Positions 8,325 through 16,686 are shown, numbered from the stretch's first letter. The stretch: DNA of 48,078 nucleotides from Ramlibacter sp. (GCA_021323335.1 JAJTCN010000069.1:1-48078); one strand, 5' to 3'. Program-made: numbers and translations. Notes: generated by a model from the sequence alone, not told the origin.

Positions 8325-9151
8325 GCGCCGCGCACCGCCTCGTCTACAACGAGCCGACCTGGCTGGACACGCTGGCGGCCTGGCTGCTGGCGCTGCTGTG
8401 GATCCTGCCGCTGTTGTACGCGGTGTGGACGGCTTTCCATCCGCCGGAGTTTTCCACCCGCTTCGAGCTGACGGCGCCGCTGACGCTGGAGAACTTTCGC
8501 CGCGCCTGGGAGGCCGCGCCCTTTGCCCGCTACTTCCTCAACACCACCCTCCTGGTGCTGATGATCCTGTCGGTGCAGCTGGTGCTGGCGACGCTGGCTG
8601 CCTATGCCTTCGCGCGCTTCACCTTCCGCGGCAGCAACATCGCCTTCGCGCTGGTGCTGGTGCAGCTGATGATCATGCCGGACATCCTGCTGGTGGAGAA
8701 CTACAAGACGATGGCGCAGCTGGGACTGATCGACACCTTGCTGGCGATCGGCCTGCCCTACTTCGCCTCCGCCTTCGCCATCTTCCTGCTACGGCAGACC
8801 TTCCTGGGCATCCCGAAAGAGCTGGACGAGGCCGCGCGCGTGGAAGGCGCCTCCGCGCTGCAGACGCTGTGGCGCGTCTACGTGCCGCTGGCGCGGCCGG
8901 TGTACACCGCCTTCGCGCTGGTCTCCATCAGCTTCCACTGGAACAACTTCCTCTGGCCCCTGATCGTGACCAACAGCGTCAATTCGCGCACCCTCACGGT
9001 GGGCCTGCAGGTGTTCTCGTCCACCGACCAGGGCGTGGACTGGTCGATCATCACTGCGGCCACGCTGCTCACGTCCGCGCCGCTGCTGGTGGCCTTCCTG
9101 CTGTTCCAGCGCCAGTTCGTCCAGAGCTTCATGCGCGCGGGGATCAAGTAG
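8321..9151 (+). CDS. ugpE: ABC transporter permease, UgpE-like
   Basis: 276 residues from the ATG at 8321, which overlaps the preceding TGA by four bases (ATGA). Six helices are predicted; the first is LLALLWILPLLYAVWTAF. The EAA-type loop is ELDEAARVEGASALQTLWRVYVPL. It carries the typical C-terminal LLFQRQFVQSFMRAGIK ending of CUT1 second permeases (UgpE, MalG). It forms the heterodimeric channel with the upstream permease. Confidence 0.92.
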   Translation: MSAAHRLVYNEPTWLDTLAAWLLALLWILPLLYAVWTAFHPPEFSTRFELTAPLTLENFRRAWEAAPFARYFLNTTLLVLMILSVQLVLATLAAYAFARFTFRGSNIAFALVLVQLMIMPDILLVENYKTMAQLGLIDTLLAIGLPYFASAFAIFLLRQTFLGIPKELDEAARVEGASALQTLWRVYVPLARPVYTAFALVSISFHWNNFLWPLIVTNSVNSRTLTVGLQVFSSTDQGVDWSIITAATLLTSAPLLVAFLLFQRQFVQSFMRAGIK

Positions 9152-9153
9152 CC

Positions 9154-10041
9154 ATGCAACTCGTCACCTGGAACACGCAGTGGTGCTGCGGCCTCGATGG
9201 CGTCGTCAGCCCCGAACGCATCGTGCAAGGCGCGCGCGCGCTGGCGGACTTCGACGTGCTGTGCCTGCAGGAGATCGCGGTCAACTACCCGGCGCTGGCG
9301 GGCAACGCGGGGCACGACCAGCCGGCGCTGCTGGCGGAATTGCTTCCCGGCTTCCAGCTGTTCTTCGGCGCCGCGGTCGACGAGTTCGACGCCGGCGGCG
9401 AGCGCCGCCGCTTCGGCAACCTCATCGCCACGCGGCTGCCGGTAACGCAAGTGCAGCACCATCCCCTGCCCTACCCCGCCGACGCGGGCGTGCGCAGCAT
9501 GCCGCGCATGTGCACCGTGGTCACGGTGCGCGATCCGCAGCTGGGACCGGTGCGGGTGATGACCACGCACCTGGAGTACTACTCGAAGGTGCAGCGGATG
9601 GCGCAGGCGCGGGCGCTGCGCGAGCTGCACCTGGCGTACTGCGCGCAGGCGGAGGCGCCGCCGCAGGAGAGCGACGACGGCTCGCCCTTCCAGTCCAAGG
9701 CCCACACCACGCAGGCCATCCTGTGCGGGGACTTCAACCTGGAGCCGAGCGAGCCGGAATACGCCTGGCTGACGCAGGCCTCGCAGAACGGGCAACTATG
9801 GGACAGCTGGCGGCTGCTGCACGGCGATGCGCCGCATCCGCCCACCTTCCGCCTGTACGACCGCCGCTACGGCCCGGAGCCGGTCGCCTGCGACTTCGTC
9901 TTCGTCAGCGACGCGCTGAAGGCGGAGGTGTGCGCGCTGGCCGTCGACGCGGCGACGCAGGTTTCGGATCACCAACCGGTGCTGGTGGAGCTTGCGCGTC
10001 CAGCCGTCGCAACAGCGCCTCCACCGCGTCCAGCGCCCTGA
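9154..10041 (+). CDS. Endonuclease/exonuclease/phosphatase-fold enzyme in an ABC operon
   Basis: 295 residues, starting 2 nt after the second permease stop. It has the EEP (DNase I-like) fold motifs in order: TWNTQW at the N-terminus, LCLQEI (metal-ligand Glu), TTHLEYYS (catalytic His region), CGDFNLEPS (Asp/Asn pair), and SDHQPVLVEL (final Asp-His). There is no signal peptide, so it should act in the cytoplasm on what the importer brings in. In Ugp operons this place is usually taken by the phosphodiesterase UgpQ, so a phosphodiesterase or phosphatase role is a reasonable inference. The core ends near 9993. The last ~17 residues are a Pro/Ala-rich tail that overlaps the 3' end of the opposing TetR gene by 137 bp. 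Confidence 0.88.
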   Translation: MQLVTWNTQWCCGLDGVVSPERIVQGARALADFDVLCLQEIAVNYPALAGNAGHDQPALLAELLPGFQLFFGAAVDEFDAGGERRRFGNLIATRLPVTQVQHHPLPYPADAGVRSMPRMCTVVTVRDPQLGPVRVMTTHLEYYSKVQRMAQARALRELHLAYCAQAEAPPQESDDGSPFQSKAHTTQAILCGDFNLEPSEPEYAWLTQASQNGQLWDSWRLLHGDAPHPPTFRLYDRRYGPEPVACDFVFVSDALKAEVCALAVDAATQVSDHQPVLVELARPAVATAPPPRPAP

Positions 10042-10618
10042 GGTGCAGCTTCGGGTCGCCCGCGCCCGTCAGCATCGCGAGCTCCATGCCCATCCAGAAG
10101 TTGCTGATCCAGCAGGCCACCACGTCGGGGGGAAAGTCGAGCTGCAGGCCGTGGTGCTGCACGGCCTCGTTGACCACGCCGTTGATCACGTCAAACCAGG
10201 CGTTGATGCGCGGCCGGAACGCCTCGCGCAGCTTCTCGTTGGACATGCTGGCAGCGTACAGCTCCATCAGCACGCGCACGAAGCCGGACGCCAGGTCGTT
10301 CTCGTAGAAGCGGCGCGCCTGCGCCCACTTGTCCGCGTACCTGCCGGGCGATTCGTACAGCCGCCGCTGGCGCGTGAGCAGCCGGCGGTTCGCCTCGTCG
10401 AGCACCGCGATGACGAGCTCGTCCTTGCTCTTGAAGTGGTAGTTGATGAGCGCGTGGTTCACGCCGGCGTCCTTGCCGATCTCGCGCACGCTCATCGCGG
10501 CATAGCCTTCGCGCGCGAGCCGCTGGAACGCCGCCTCGAGGATGCGCGACTTGGTGTCCACGCGCTCCGGCGGGGGATCGGCAGGGATGGCGGCGGCAGC
10601 TCGGGTGTTTGAACGCAT
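9905..10618 (-). CDS. TetR/AcrR-family transcriptional regulator
   Basis: 237 residues from the ATG at 10618 (MRSNTRAAAAIP); an upstream in-frame start would run through the promoter region and is rejected. The helix-turn-helix domain is clear: SRILEAAFQRLAREGYAAMSVREIGKDAGV followed by NHALINYHFKSKDEL, roughly residues 25-75. The C-terminal ligand domain has FWMGMELAML near the end of its last helices. It is divergent from the MddA-like methyltransferase gene with a perfect palindrome between them, so it most likely represses that gene and itself. The C-terminus ends in a Pro/Arg-rich tail that is encoded opposite the end of the EEP gene. Confidence 0.92.
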   Translation of the reverse strand: MRSNTRAAAAIPADPPPERVDTKSRILEAAFQRLAREGYAAMSVREIGKDAGVNHALINYHFKSKDELVIAVLDEANRRLLTRQRRLYESPGRYADKWAQARRFYENDLASGFVRVLMELYAASMSNEKLREAFRPRINAWFDVINGVVNEAVQHHGLQLDFPPDVVACWISNFWMGMELAMLTGAGDPKLHLRALDAVEALLRRLDAQAPPAPVGDPKPASPRRRPARTPPPSARR

Positions 10619-10709
10619 GTGCAACTGGCCGACCGGTGAATCCGGTCCGCCGTCCTTGTAATCTATTGTAGCAATTCTGCATTTGACGGCTCCGGCCCGC
10701 CTCCATAAA

Positions 10710-10725
10710 TTGAACACTCGTTCAA
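10710..10725. promoter_or_regulatory. Putative TetR operator palindrome
   Basis: TTGAACACTCGTTCAA has perfect 6-bp arms (TTGAAC/GTTCAA) around ACTC. It lies 15 nt upstream of the ATG at 10741 and in the space shared with the divergent TetR gene. Size and symmetry are typical of TetR-family operators. Binding here would block the methyltransferase promoter and its ribosome site (TTTTGGAG at 10727-10734). Confidence 0.65.
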
Positions 10726-10740
10726 CTTTTGGAGCCTGCC

Positions 10741-11508
10741 ATGGCCCGTATCGCGATCTTCCTGTACAGCGTGGTGGCCTATGTGCTCTTCCTCGCGGTG
10801 TTCCTCTACCTGGTCGCCTTCGTCGGCAACCTGTGGGTTCCGAAGTCCATCGACACCGGCACGGCGTCGGACCTGGGCTCGGCGTTGATCGTGAACCTGC
10901 TGCTCATCTCGCTGTTCGGCCTGCAGCACTCCGTGATGGCGCGCCCGGCCTTCAAGCGCTGGCTCACGGATTTCATGCCTGCCGCGATGGAGCGCAGCAC
11001 CTTCGTGCTGGTCGCCTCCCTGGTGCTGGCGCTGGTGATGTGGCAGTGGCGCGCCATCCCCGCCACGCTCTGGCAGGCCGAAGGGCCGGTGGCGATGGGG
11101 CTGTGGGCGATGTTCGCGCTGGGCTGGGGCATCGTGCTGCTGTCCACCTTCCTCATCAACCACTTCGACCTGTTCGGCCTGCGGCAGGGGTACCTGAACC
11201 TCGTGCAGCGCACGATCACGCCGCTGCCCTTCCGCACCACGCTGCTCTATCGGCTGGTGCGGCATCCGATCATGCTGGGCTTCCTCATCGCCTTCTGGTT
11301 CACGCCGCAGATGACGGTGGGCCACCTGCTGTTCGCGGTGGGCATGAGCATCTACATCCTGGTCGGCGTGAAGCACGAAGAGCGTGACCTGGTGCAGGCG
11401 CTCGGTGACGACTACATCGCGTACCGGCGCGAGACGCCGGCATTCATCCCGGGGCTGCCGGGTGCGAGCGAAGACTTGCCGGTGCAGGCGCAGCGCGAAC
11501 ACGCGTGA
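10741..11508 (+). CDS. mddA: Isoprenylcysteine methyltransferase-like membrane protein, probable methanethiol S-methyltransferase (MddA-type)
   Basis: 255 residues, five to six membrane helices. LFGLQHSVMARPAFKRWLT followed by ERSTFVLVASLVLAL is characteristic of the MddA/NnrU-like branch. YRLVRHPIMLGFLIAFW and KHEERDLVQALGDDYIAYR are the SAM-binding C-terminal motifs of the ICMT-type fold. MddA methylates methanethiol to dimethyl sulfide in the inner membrane. GGAG lies 6 nt before the ATG. Control by the divergent TetR regulator through the palindrome at 10710-10725 is inferred. An NnrU-like or other thiol/lipid methyltransferase function is possible. Confidence 0.82.
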   Translation: MARIAIFLYSVVAYVLFLAVFLYLVAFVGNLWVPKSIDTGTASDLGSALIVNLLLISLFGLQHSVMARPAFKRWLTDFMPAAMERSTFVLVASLVLALVMWQWRAIPATLWQAEGPVAMGLWAMFALGWGIVLLSTFLINHFDLFGLRQGYLNLVQRTITPLPFRTTLLYRLVRHPIMLGFLIAFWFTPQMTVGHLLFAVGMSIYILVGVKHEERDLVQALGDDYIAYRRETPAFIPGLPGASEDLPVQAQREHA

Positions 11509-11533
11509 CCTGGCGAGGCGGCAGAATCGGGGG

Positions 11534-12082
11534 ATGACCGCCCCGCTCGCCACAGCCGCCGACGTCGTCGCCTTCTGGCGCGACGCCGGCCCTTCCCGCT
11601 GGTACCGCAAGGACGCGGCCTTCGACCAGGCGTTCCGCGACCGCTTCCTGGCGACGCACGAGGCGGCGGCGCGGGGCGAGCTGTACGCCTGGCTGGCGAC
11701 GCCCGAGGGTGCGCTGGCCCTGTGCATCCTGCTCGACCAGTTCCCGCGCAACGCCTTTCGCGGCAGCCCCCGCATGTTCGCCAGCGACGCGAAGGCGCGC
11801 GAGGTCGCGCGCAACGCGTTGGGGAGCCAGTTTGACAAGCAGGTCGACGGAGAACTGCGCCAGTTCTTCATCATGCCGTTCATGCATTCGGAAGACCTGG
11901 CCGACCAGGAGCTCTGCGTGCGGCTGGCGAAGGAGCTCCCCACCGATACGCTGCGCTATGCGGTGGAGCACCGGGACATCATCGAGCGGTTCCAGCGGTT
12001 TCCGCATCGCAATGCGGTCCTGGGGCGCGCGACATCGGTCGAGGAGCAGCGGTTCCTGGATGAGGGCGGGTTCGGCGGGTAG
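11534..12082 (+). CDS. DUF924 family protein
   Basis: 182 residues. It matches the DUF924 pattern: VVAFWRDAGPSRWYRKDAAFDQAFRDRF at the start, LALCILLDQFPRNAFRGSPRMFASD in the middle, then FFIMPFMHSEDL and HRDIIERFQRFPHRNAVLGR. The family is soluble, all-helical (TPR-like), and of unknown biochemical role. A run of G before the ATG could serve as a ribosome site. It follows the methyltransferase gene by 25 nt and may be co-transcribed. Confidence 0.9.
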   Translation: MTAPLATAADVVAFWRDAGPSRWYRKDAAFDQAFRDRFLATHEAAARGELYAWLATPEGALALCILLDQFPRNAFRGSPRMFASDAKAREVARNALGSQFDKQVDGELRQFFIMPFMHSEDLADQELCVRLAKELPTDTLRYAVEHRDIIERFQRFPHRNAVLGRATSVEEQRFLDEGGFGG

Positions 12083-12112
12083 CGAGGGACCCCGGCGCGC
12101 TACGATGCGCCC

Positions 12113-13078
12113 ATGAACCTGCGCTTCCTGGAAACCTTCGTCTGGCTGGCCAAGCTGCGCAACTTCCGGATGACCGCGGAGAAGCTGCACACCACCCAGG
12201 CAGCGGTGTCCAGCCGCCTCGCCACGCTCGAGCAGGAGCTCGGCGTGCGCCTGTTCGACCGCGGCGACCGCGAGGTGACGCTGACGCATGAGGGCGGCAA
12301 GGCGCTGGTGTTCGCCGACCGCATCGTGCGGACGGCGCACGACATGGTCGACAGCCTGAAGGACCGCGCGCTCTTCACCGGCGTGGTCCGCATCGGCGTC
12401 ATCGAGTCGATCATCCACTCTTGGTTTCCGGACCTCATGACCCGGATCCACCGGACCTGGCCTCAACTGGAGGTGGAGCTGGCCGGCGACACCACCATCA
12501 AGCTCATCGAGCAGTTCGGCAAGGGCAACCTGGACCTGATCCTGCAGACCGACAACGTGCTTGGCGCCAACGTGCAGAACATCGCGCTGTGCGACTTCCC
12601 CATGCGCTGGGTGGGCGCGACCTCACTTAACCTGCATGGCGAACTGCTGACCCTGGCTGATCTGGCGAATTTTCCCGTCCTGAGCTTCTCGCGCAATTCC
12701 GGCCCGCATCGTTTCCTCGAGCGGCTGCTCGACGAGCAGGTGGGCCGACGGGTGCATGTGAACTGCATGACATCCGTGTCGGCCATGGTCCGGCTCGTGG
12801 TGGACGGCTTCGGGCTGGCCATGATCCCGCCGGCCATCATCCAGCGCGAACTGGCCAACGGAGACGTGCAGATGCTCAAGCTCGACATGGAGATGCCGGA
12901 CATGCCGCTGGTTTGTTCCTACCGGGCAGGACCGGAAACTCCGCTGTTCCAGCAGATCGCCGCGCTGGCGCAGCAGACGGCGCAGGATTTCGCGCGCAGC
13001 CTGCCGGCGCACGTAGCGCGCCTGCCCAGCGCAACCGCTGTGCCAGACCCCTGGTCGCCGATCAGCGCCAGTTCCTGA
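12113..13078 (+). CDS. LysR-family transcriptional regulator
   Basis: 321 residues. The N-terminal winged HTH is MNLRFLETFVWLAKLRNFRMTAEKLHTTQAAVSSRLATLE, residues 1-40, then LGVRLFDR. The periplasmic-binding-like effector domain follows from about residue 90. TACGAT lies 6 nt before the ATG and no Shine-Dalgarno is seen. It points toward the EthD-like/TRAP/amidase genes and is their likely activator. The C-terminal ~25 residues (after ARLPSATAVP) are an unconserved-looking tail. Confidence 0.93.
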   Translation: MNLRFLETFVWLAKLRNFRMTAEKLHTTQAAVSSRLATLEQELGVRLFDRGDREVTLTHEGGKALVFADRIVRTAHDMVDSLKDRALFTGVVRIGVIESIIHSWFPDLMTRIHRTWPQLEVELAGDTTIKLIEQFGKGNLDLILQTDNVLGANVQNIALCDFPMRWVGATSLNLHGELLTLADLANFPVLSFSRNSGPHRFLERLLDEQVGRRVHVNCMTSVSAMVRLVVDGFGLAMIPPAIIQRELANGDVQMLKLDMEMPDMPLVCSYRAGPETPLFQQIAALAQQTAQDFARSLPAHVARLPSATAVPDPWSPISASS

Positions 13079-13142
13079 GTCGGCCGCCCCGGGATTACCC
13101 GGATCATCAGATTAGTTGATGGCCGCGCGCCATTTTTCTTTG

Positions 13143-13171
13143 TTGGACGGGCCGGCCGCCCGTGGGAATAC
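13143..13171 (+). promoter_or_regulatory. Possible sigma-70 promoter with a palindromic spacer
   Basis: TTGGAC (13143-13148) and GAATAC (13166-13171) are 17 nt apart, the optimal spacing. The region between them contains the inverted repeat ACGGGC-CGGCC-GCCCGT (13147-13163), a possible operator. It precedes the EthD-like gene at 13214 and would drive the TRAP/amidase operon. The LysR gene is the natural candidate regulator, but no T-N11-A box was assigned with confidence. Confidence 0.4.
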
Positions 13172-13213
13172 TGGCGTTGCCCGTTTCACCCTCGAAAACC
13201 GACCGACACCGAC

Positions 13214-13858
13214 ATGACCAGCGACAAGTCCCGGGGCCTGCTCTGCATCTGGACAGACATCGATCCCGCCCACGAAGCCGATTTCAACCGCTGGTACGAC
13301 CGCGAGCACATGCAGGAGCGCGTGGCCATTCCGGGCTTCCAGAGCGCGCGCCGCTTTGCCGCCGTCGGGGACTGCCCCCGGCCATACCTGGCCCTGTACT
13401 ACACCGACACCCTGGGCGTGTTCCAGTCCGAGCCCTACGCGCGCGCCTTCGCCAACCAGACGCCGTGGTCGCTGGAGAATTTCAAGCGCATGCGCGGTAC
13501 CCAGCGACGGGTCGGCAAGCTGACGCTGGAGACGGGCGAGGGCGAGGGCGGCGCACTGGCCCTGTTCGTGGTCCCGCAGGCCAAGCTGGCGGAGCCCGGC
13601 GCGCTGCCGCTGCTGACGAAGCGCGCCGCCGCGACCACGCAGGAAGAATTCATGGTGCGCGCCAGCGTCCTGCAGACCGACGCCCACCTGTCGACTCCCG
13701 TCACCGCCGACGCGGTACCGGCGCCTGCCGACGCCCTGGTCATGCTCGAAGCCTCGCGGCCCGAAGCAGCGCGCACGCAGGCGCGGCTGCTGGCCGAAAC
13801 GCTTGGCGTGCCCGCCGCCGATGTCTACACCTTCCAGCTGCTGTGGCGGCTGGGCTGA
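13214..13858 (+). CDS. EthD-like dimeric alpha/beta-barrel protein of unknown function
   Basis: 214 residues. The N-terminal half has LLCIWTDIDPAHEADFNRWYDREHMQERVAIPGFQSARRF, the pattern of DUF4286/EthD-type ferredoxin-like barrels, in which a W-Y-x-x-E-H element lines a small-molecule pocket. A second, weaker barrel-like half follows and ends VYTFQLLWRLG. No signal peptide. It lies just upstream of the TRAP genes, so it probably takes part in catabolism of the transported compound, as a small-molecule-binding protein, isomerase or decarboxylase. The exact reaction is not recognisable. Confidence 0.75.
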   Translation: MTSDKSRGLLCIWTDIDPAHEADFNRWYDREHMQERVAIPGFQSARRFAAVGDCPRPYLALYYTDTLGVFQSEPYARAFANQTPWSLENFKRMRGTQRRVGKLTLETGEGEGGALALFVVPQAKLAEPGALPLLTKRAAATTQEEFMVRASVLQTDAHLSTPVTADAVPAPADALVMLEASRPEAARTQARLLAETLGVPAADVYTFQLLWRLG

Positions 13859-13882
13859 CCCCTCTTTATTAGGAGAGCTGAA

Positions 13883-14857
13883 ATGATCTTGAATCGACGC
13901 CACCTTCTGTCCACCGTCGCCGTGCTTTGCATGGGAATGACGTCCGCGCATGCCGCGGAGAAGTGGAACATGTCCGCCGAACAGCCGGACGGCAACTACA
14001 TCACCGGCGTGGCCAAGGAGTTCGCCGCCGACGTCGCCAAGGCCACCAAGGGCGAACTGGAGATCAAGGTCCACTCCAACTCGGTGCTGTTCAAGCGCCC
14101 GGACCTCAAGCGCGCGGTGCAGACCGGCCAGGTGCCGGTGGGCGACGTGCTGATCTCGGTGCTGGGCAACGAGGACGCGATGTTCGAGGCCGATGCCGTG
14201 CCGCTGATGGCGCGCGACTTCGACAGCGCATGGAAGCTGTGGCAGGCCAGCAAGCCCGGCATCGAACAGCGCCTGGCCAAGCAGGGCATCAAGCTGCTGT
14301 ACAGCGTGCCGTGGCCGCCCCAGGGCATCTACACCAAGGTGCCGGTCAAGTCGATGGCCGACTTCAAGGGCATGAAGTTCCGCGCCTACAACGCCGCCAC
14401 GTCGCGCATGGTGGAGCTGATGGGCGCGTCGCCCACCACGGTGAACTCGGGCGATGTGCCGCAAGCCTTCGGCACCGGCCTGATCGAGGCGATGATCACC
14501 TCGCCGGCGACCGGCGTCGACTCGCAGGCCTGGGACTTCTCCAAGTACTACTACGACGTGCAGGCCTTCATCCCGAAGAACGTGACGATGGTGAATGCGC
14601 GCGCGTTCGCCAAGCTGTCGCCCGCCTCGCAGAAGGCCGTGATGGACGCCGCGGCCGCCGCCGAAAAGCGCGGCTGGGACGAAGCCCGCAAGCAGACGTC
14701 GACGCTGACGCAGACGCTGGCCAAGAACGGCATGACCGTCGGCCCGATGCCGGCGGCCATGGCGCCCGACCTGGCCAAGATCGGCGCCACCATGGCCGAC
14801 GAGTGGGTCAAGAAGGCCGGCGCCGACGGCAAGGCCCTCGTCGACAAGCTGAAGTAA
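13883..14857 (+). CDS. dctP: TRAP transporter substrate-binding protein (DctP family)
   Basis: 324 residues with a good AGGAG ribosome site before the ATG. The signal peptide ends AHA-AEKW. The mature part shows the DctP pattern: KGELEIKVHSNSVLFKRPDLKRAVQTGQV, PLMARDF, then VKSMADFKGMKFRAYN with the ligand-binding Arg, and a helix around FGTGLIEAMITSPATGV. TRAP binding proteins capture carboxylates or related anions in the periplasm and pass them to the DctQM permease encoded directly after. The ligand is unknown. Confidence 0.93.
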   Translation: MILNRRHLLSTVAVLCMGMTSAHAAEKWNMSAEQPDGNYITGVAKEFAADVAKATKGELEIKVHSNSVLFKRPDLKRAVQTGQVPVGDVLISVLGNEDAMFEADAVPLMARDFDSAWKLWQASKPGIEQRLAKQGIKLLYSVPWPPQGIYTKVPVKSMADFKGMKFRAYNAATSRMVELMGASPTTVNSGDVPQAFGTGLIEAMITSPATGVDSQAWDFSKYYYDVQAFIPKNVTMVNARAFAKLSPASQKAVMDAAAAAEKRGWDEARKQTSTLTQTLAKNGMTVGPMPAAMAPDLAKIGATMADEWVKKAGADGKALVDKLK

Positions 14858-14861
14858 GCCG

Positions 14862-15365
14862 ATGCGCGCGCTGCACCGCCTGTACCTGGCCTCGGGCCTG
14901 CTGTCTGCGGCCTCGCTGGTCCTGATCTGCGGGCTGATCCTGGCGCAGGTGGTCGCGCGCAACCTTGGCACCACCGTGCGGGATGCCGAGGAGTTCGCCG
15001 CCTGGGCCATGGCGGCGGCCGGCTTCTTCGGCCTTCCCTACGCGCTGCACTGCGGCGCGCACATCCGGGTGCAGGTCTTCACCCGCTTCCTCTCCGCATC
15101 AGCGCAGCACGTGCTGGAAGTCGTGGCCAGCGTCATCGGCCTCGCCCTGGCCGCCTTCCTGGCCTGGTACTGCGTCGCCTTCGTGCTGGAGAGCTACAAC
15201 TTCAAGGAAGTTTCGCAGGGGCTGGTGCCGGTGCCGCTGTGGCTGCCGCAACTGCCCATGGCGTTGGGCTCGATCCTGCTGGTCGTGGCCTTTGCCGAAC
15301 GGCTGGTGTGCGTGCTGCAGCACCGCCGGTTCGAGCTGAGCGACAACGCCGAAATGAGCGAATGA
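14862..15365 (+). CDS. dctQ: TRAP transporter small permease (DctQ family)
   Basis: 167 residues, four membrane helices: LASGLLSAASLVLICGLILAQ at the start, then a second helix with WAMAAAGFFGLPYALHCGAHIRVQV, the DctQ signature region. It ends one base into the next start (ATGA overlap), so DctQ and DctM are translationally coupled. It forms the membrane half-complex with DctM. Confidence 0.92.
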   Translation: MRALHRLYLASGLLSAASLVLICGLILAQVVARNLGTTVRDAEEFAAWAMAAAGFFGLPYALHCGAHIRVQVFTRFLSASAQHVLEVVASVIGLALAAFLAWYCVAFVLESYNFKEVSQGLVPVPLWLPQLPMALGSILLVVAFAERLVCVLQHRRFELSDNAEMSE

Positions 15366-16666
15366 TGGAACTGCAACTGATCTCCGCCGTCCTGGTCTTC
15401 GCGCTGTTCCTGCTGCTCGGGCTCGGCGTCTGGATCGCCCCCGCGCTGCTCGCCGTCGGCATCGTCGGCATGCTGTTCGCCGACGCGCCCGTCGGCTCCA
15501 TCCTGGCGACGACGTCGTGGGCGTCCAGCGCGAGCTGGACCATGACGGCGCTGCCGCTGTTCATCTGGATGGGCGAGATCCTGTTTCGCACGCGCCTGTC
15601 CGACGACATGTTCGCCGGCCTCGCGCCCTGGGTGGAGCGGCTTCCCGGCCGCCTGCTGCACGTCAACGTGCTGGGTTGCGGGATCTTCGCGGCCGTCAGC
15701 GGCTCGTCCGCGGCCACCGCCGCGACCATCGGCCGCATCTCGCTGCCGGAGCTGAAGTCCCGGGGCTATCCGGAAGGCATTTCCCTCGGCTCCCTGGCCG
15801 GCTCCGGCACGCTCGGCCTGCTGATCCCGCCCTCGATCATCATGATCGTCTACGGCGTGGCGGCCCAGGTGTCAGTGGCGCGCCTGTTCATCGCCGGCGT
15901 GCTGCCCGGGCTGATGCTGATGGCCCTGTTCTCCGGCTACGTGATGGTGTGGTCCCTGCTGCACAAGGACCGGATTCCCGCGAGCGGCATCACCACCACC
16001 TTCGCGCAGAAGATGAAAGCGTCCTCCCGGCTGGTGCCGGTGGTGCTGCTGATCGTCGGCGTGATCGGCTCCATCTATGCCGGCTACGCCACGGCCACCG
16101 AAGCGGCCGCCATCGGCGTCGTCGGCGCGCTGATCATCGCCGCCTTCTCGGGCCTGCTGAACCGCGCCACCTTCATCGACAGCTTGCTGGGCGCGGTGCG
16201 CACCTCCACGATGATCTTCTTCATCCTGCTGGGCGCCGCCTTCCTGACCTCCGCGATGAGCTTCACCGGCCTGCCGGCGGCGCTGGCCGAATGGATCGCC
16301 GGCGAAAAGCTGCCGGCCTGGGGCCTGATCACGGCGCTGACCGTGCTGTTCATCATCCTGGGCTGCTTCCTCGACGGCATCTCGATCGTGCTGCTCACTA
16401 CCTCGGTGATCATGCCGGCGGTTCAGGCAGCCGGCATCGATTTGCTCTGGTTCGGCATCTTCATCGTGCTCGTGGTCGAGATGGCGCAGATCACGCCACC
16501 GGTGGGCTTCAACCTGTTCGTGGTGCAGAGCCTGACCGGCAAGGACATCCTGACGGTCGCCAAGGCCAGCCTGCCCTTCTTCCTCCTGATGGTGGCGGCC
16601 ACTGTCCTCATCACCGTCTTCCCGCAGATCGTCCTGAGCCTGCCGCAGGCGATGACGGCCCGCTGA
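15362..16666 (+). CDS. dctM: TRAP transporter large permease (DctM family)
   Basis: 434 residues from the ATG at 15362 (a second ATG follows at once). About 12 membrane helices. Motifs: GIFAAVSGSSAATAATIGRISLPELKSRGY, the hairpin and sodium-site region of DctM; SLAGSGTLGLLIPPSIIMIVYG, the second such element; and MAQITPPVGFNLFVVQ near the end. It uses the sodium gradient to import the DctP ligand. A run of open frame upstream of 15362 is the DctQ gene read in another frame and is not part of the protein. Confidence 0.94.
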   Translation: MMELQLISAVLVFALFLLLGLGVWIAPALLAVGIVGMLFADAPVGSILATTSWASSASWTMTALPLFIWMGEILFRTRLSDDMFAGLAPWVERLPGRLLHVNVLGCGIFAAVSGSSAATAATIGRISLPELKSRGYPEGISLGSLAGSGTLGLLIPPSIIMIVYGVAAQVSVARLFIAGVLPGLMLMALFSGYVMVWSLLHKDRIPASGITTTFAQKMKASSRLVPVVLLIVGVIGSIYAGYATATEAAAIGVVGALIIAAFSGLLNRATFIDSLLGAVRTSTMIFFILLGAAFLTSAMSFTGLPAALAEWIAGEKLPAWGLITALTVLFIILGCFLDGISIVLLTTSVIMPAVQAAGIDLLWFGIFIVLVVEMAQITPPVGFNLFVVQSLTGKDILTVAKASLPFFLLMVAATVLITVFPQIVLSLPQAMTAR

Positions 16667-16686
16667 ACCGATCACTCCCGACCTCC

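Noticed and set aside
15517..16686. Long plus-strand frame running into the amidase from upstream
   Set aside because: The upstream part is the DctM gene read in another frame; the amidase begins at the ATG at 16687, where family similarity starts.
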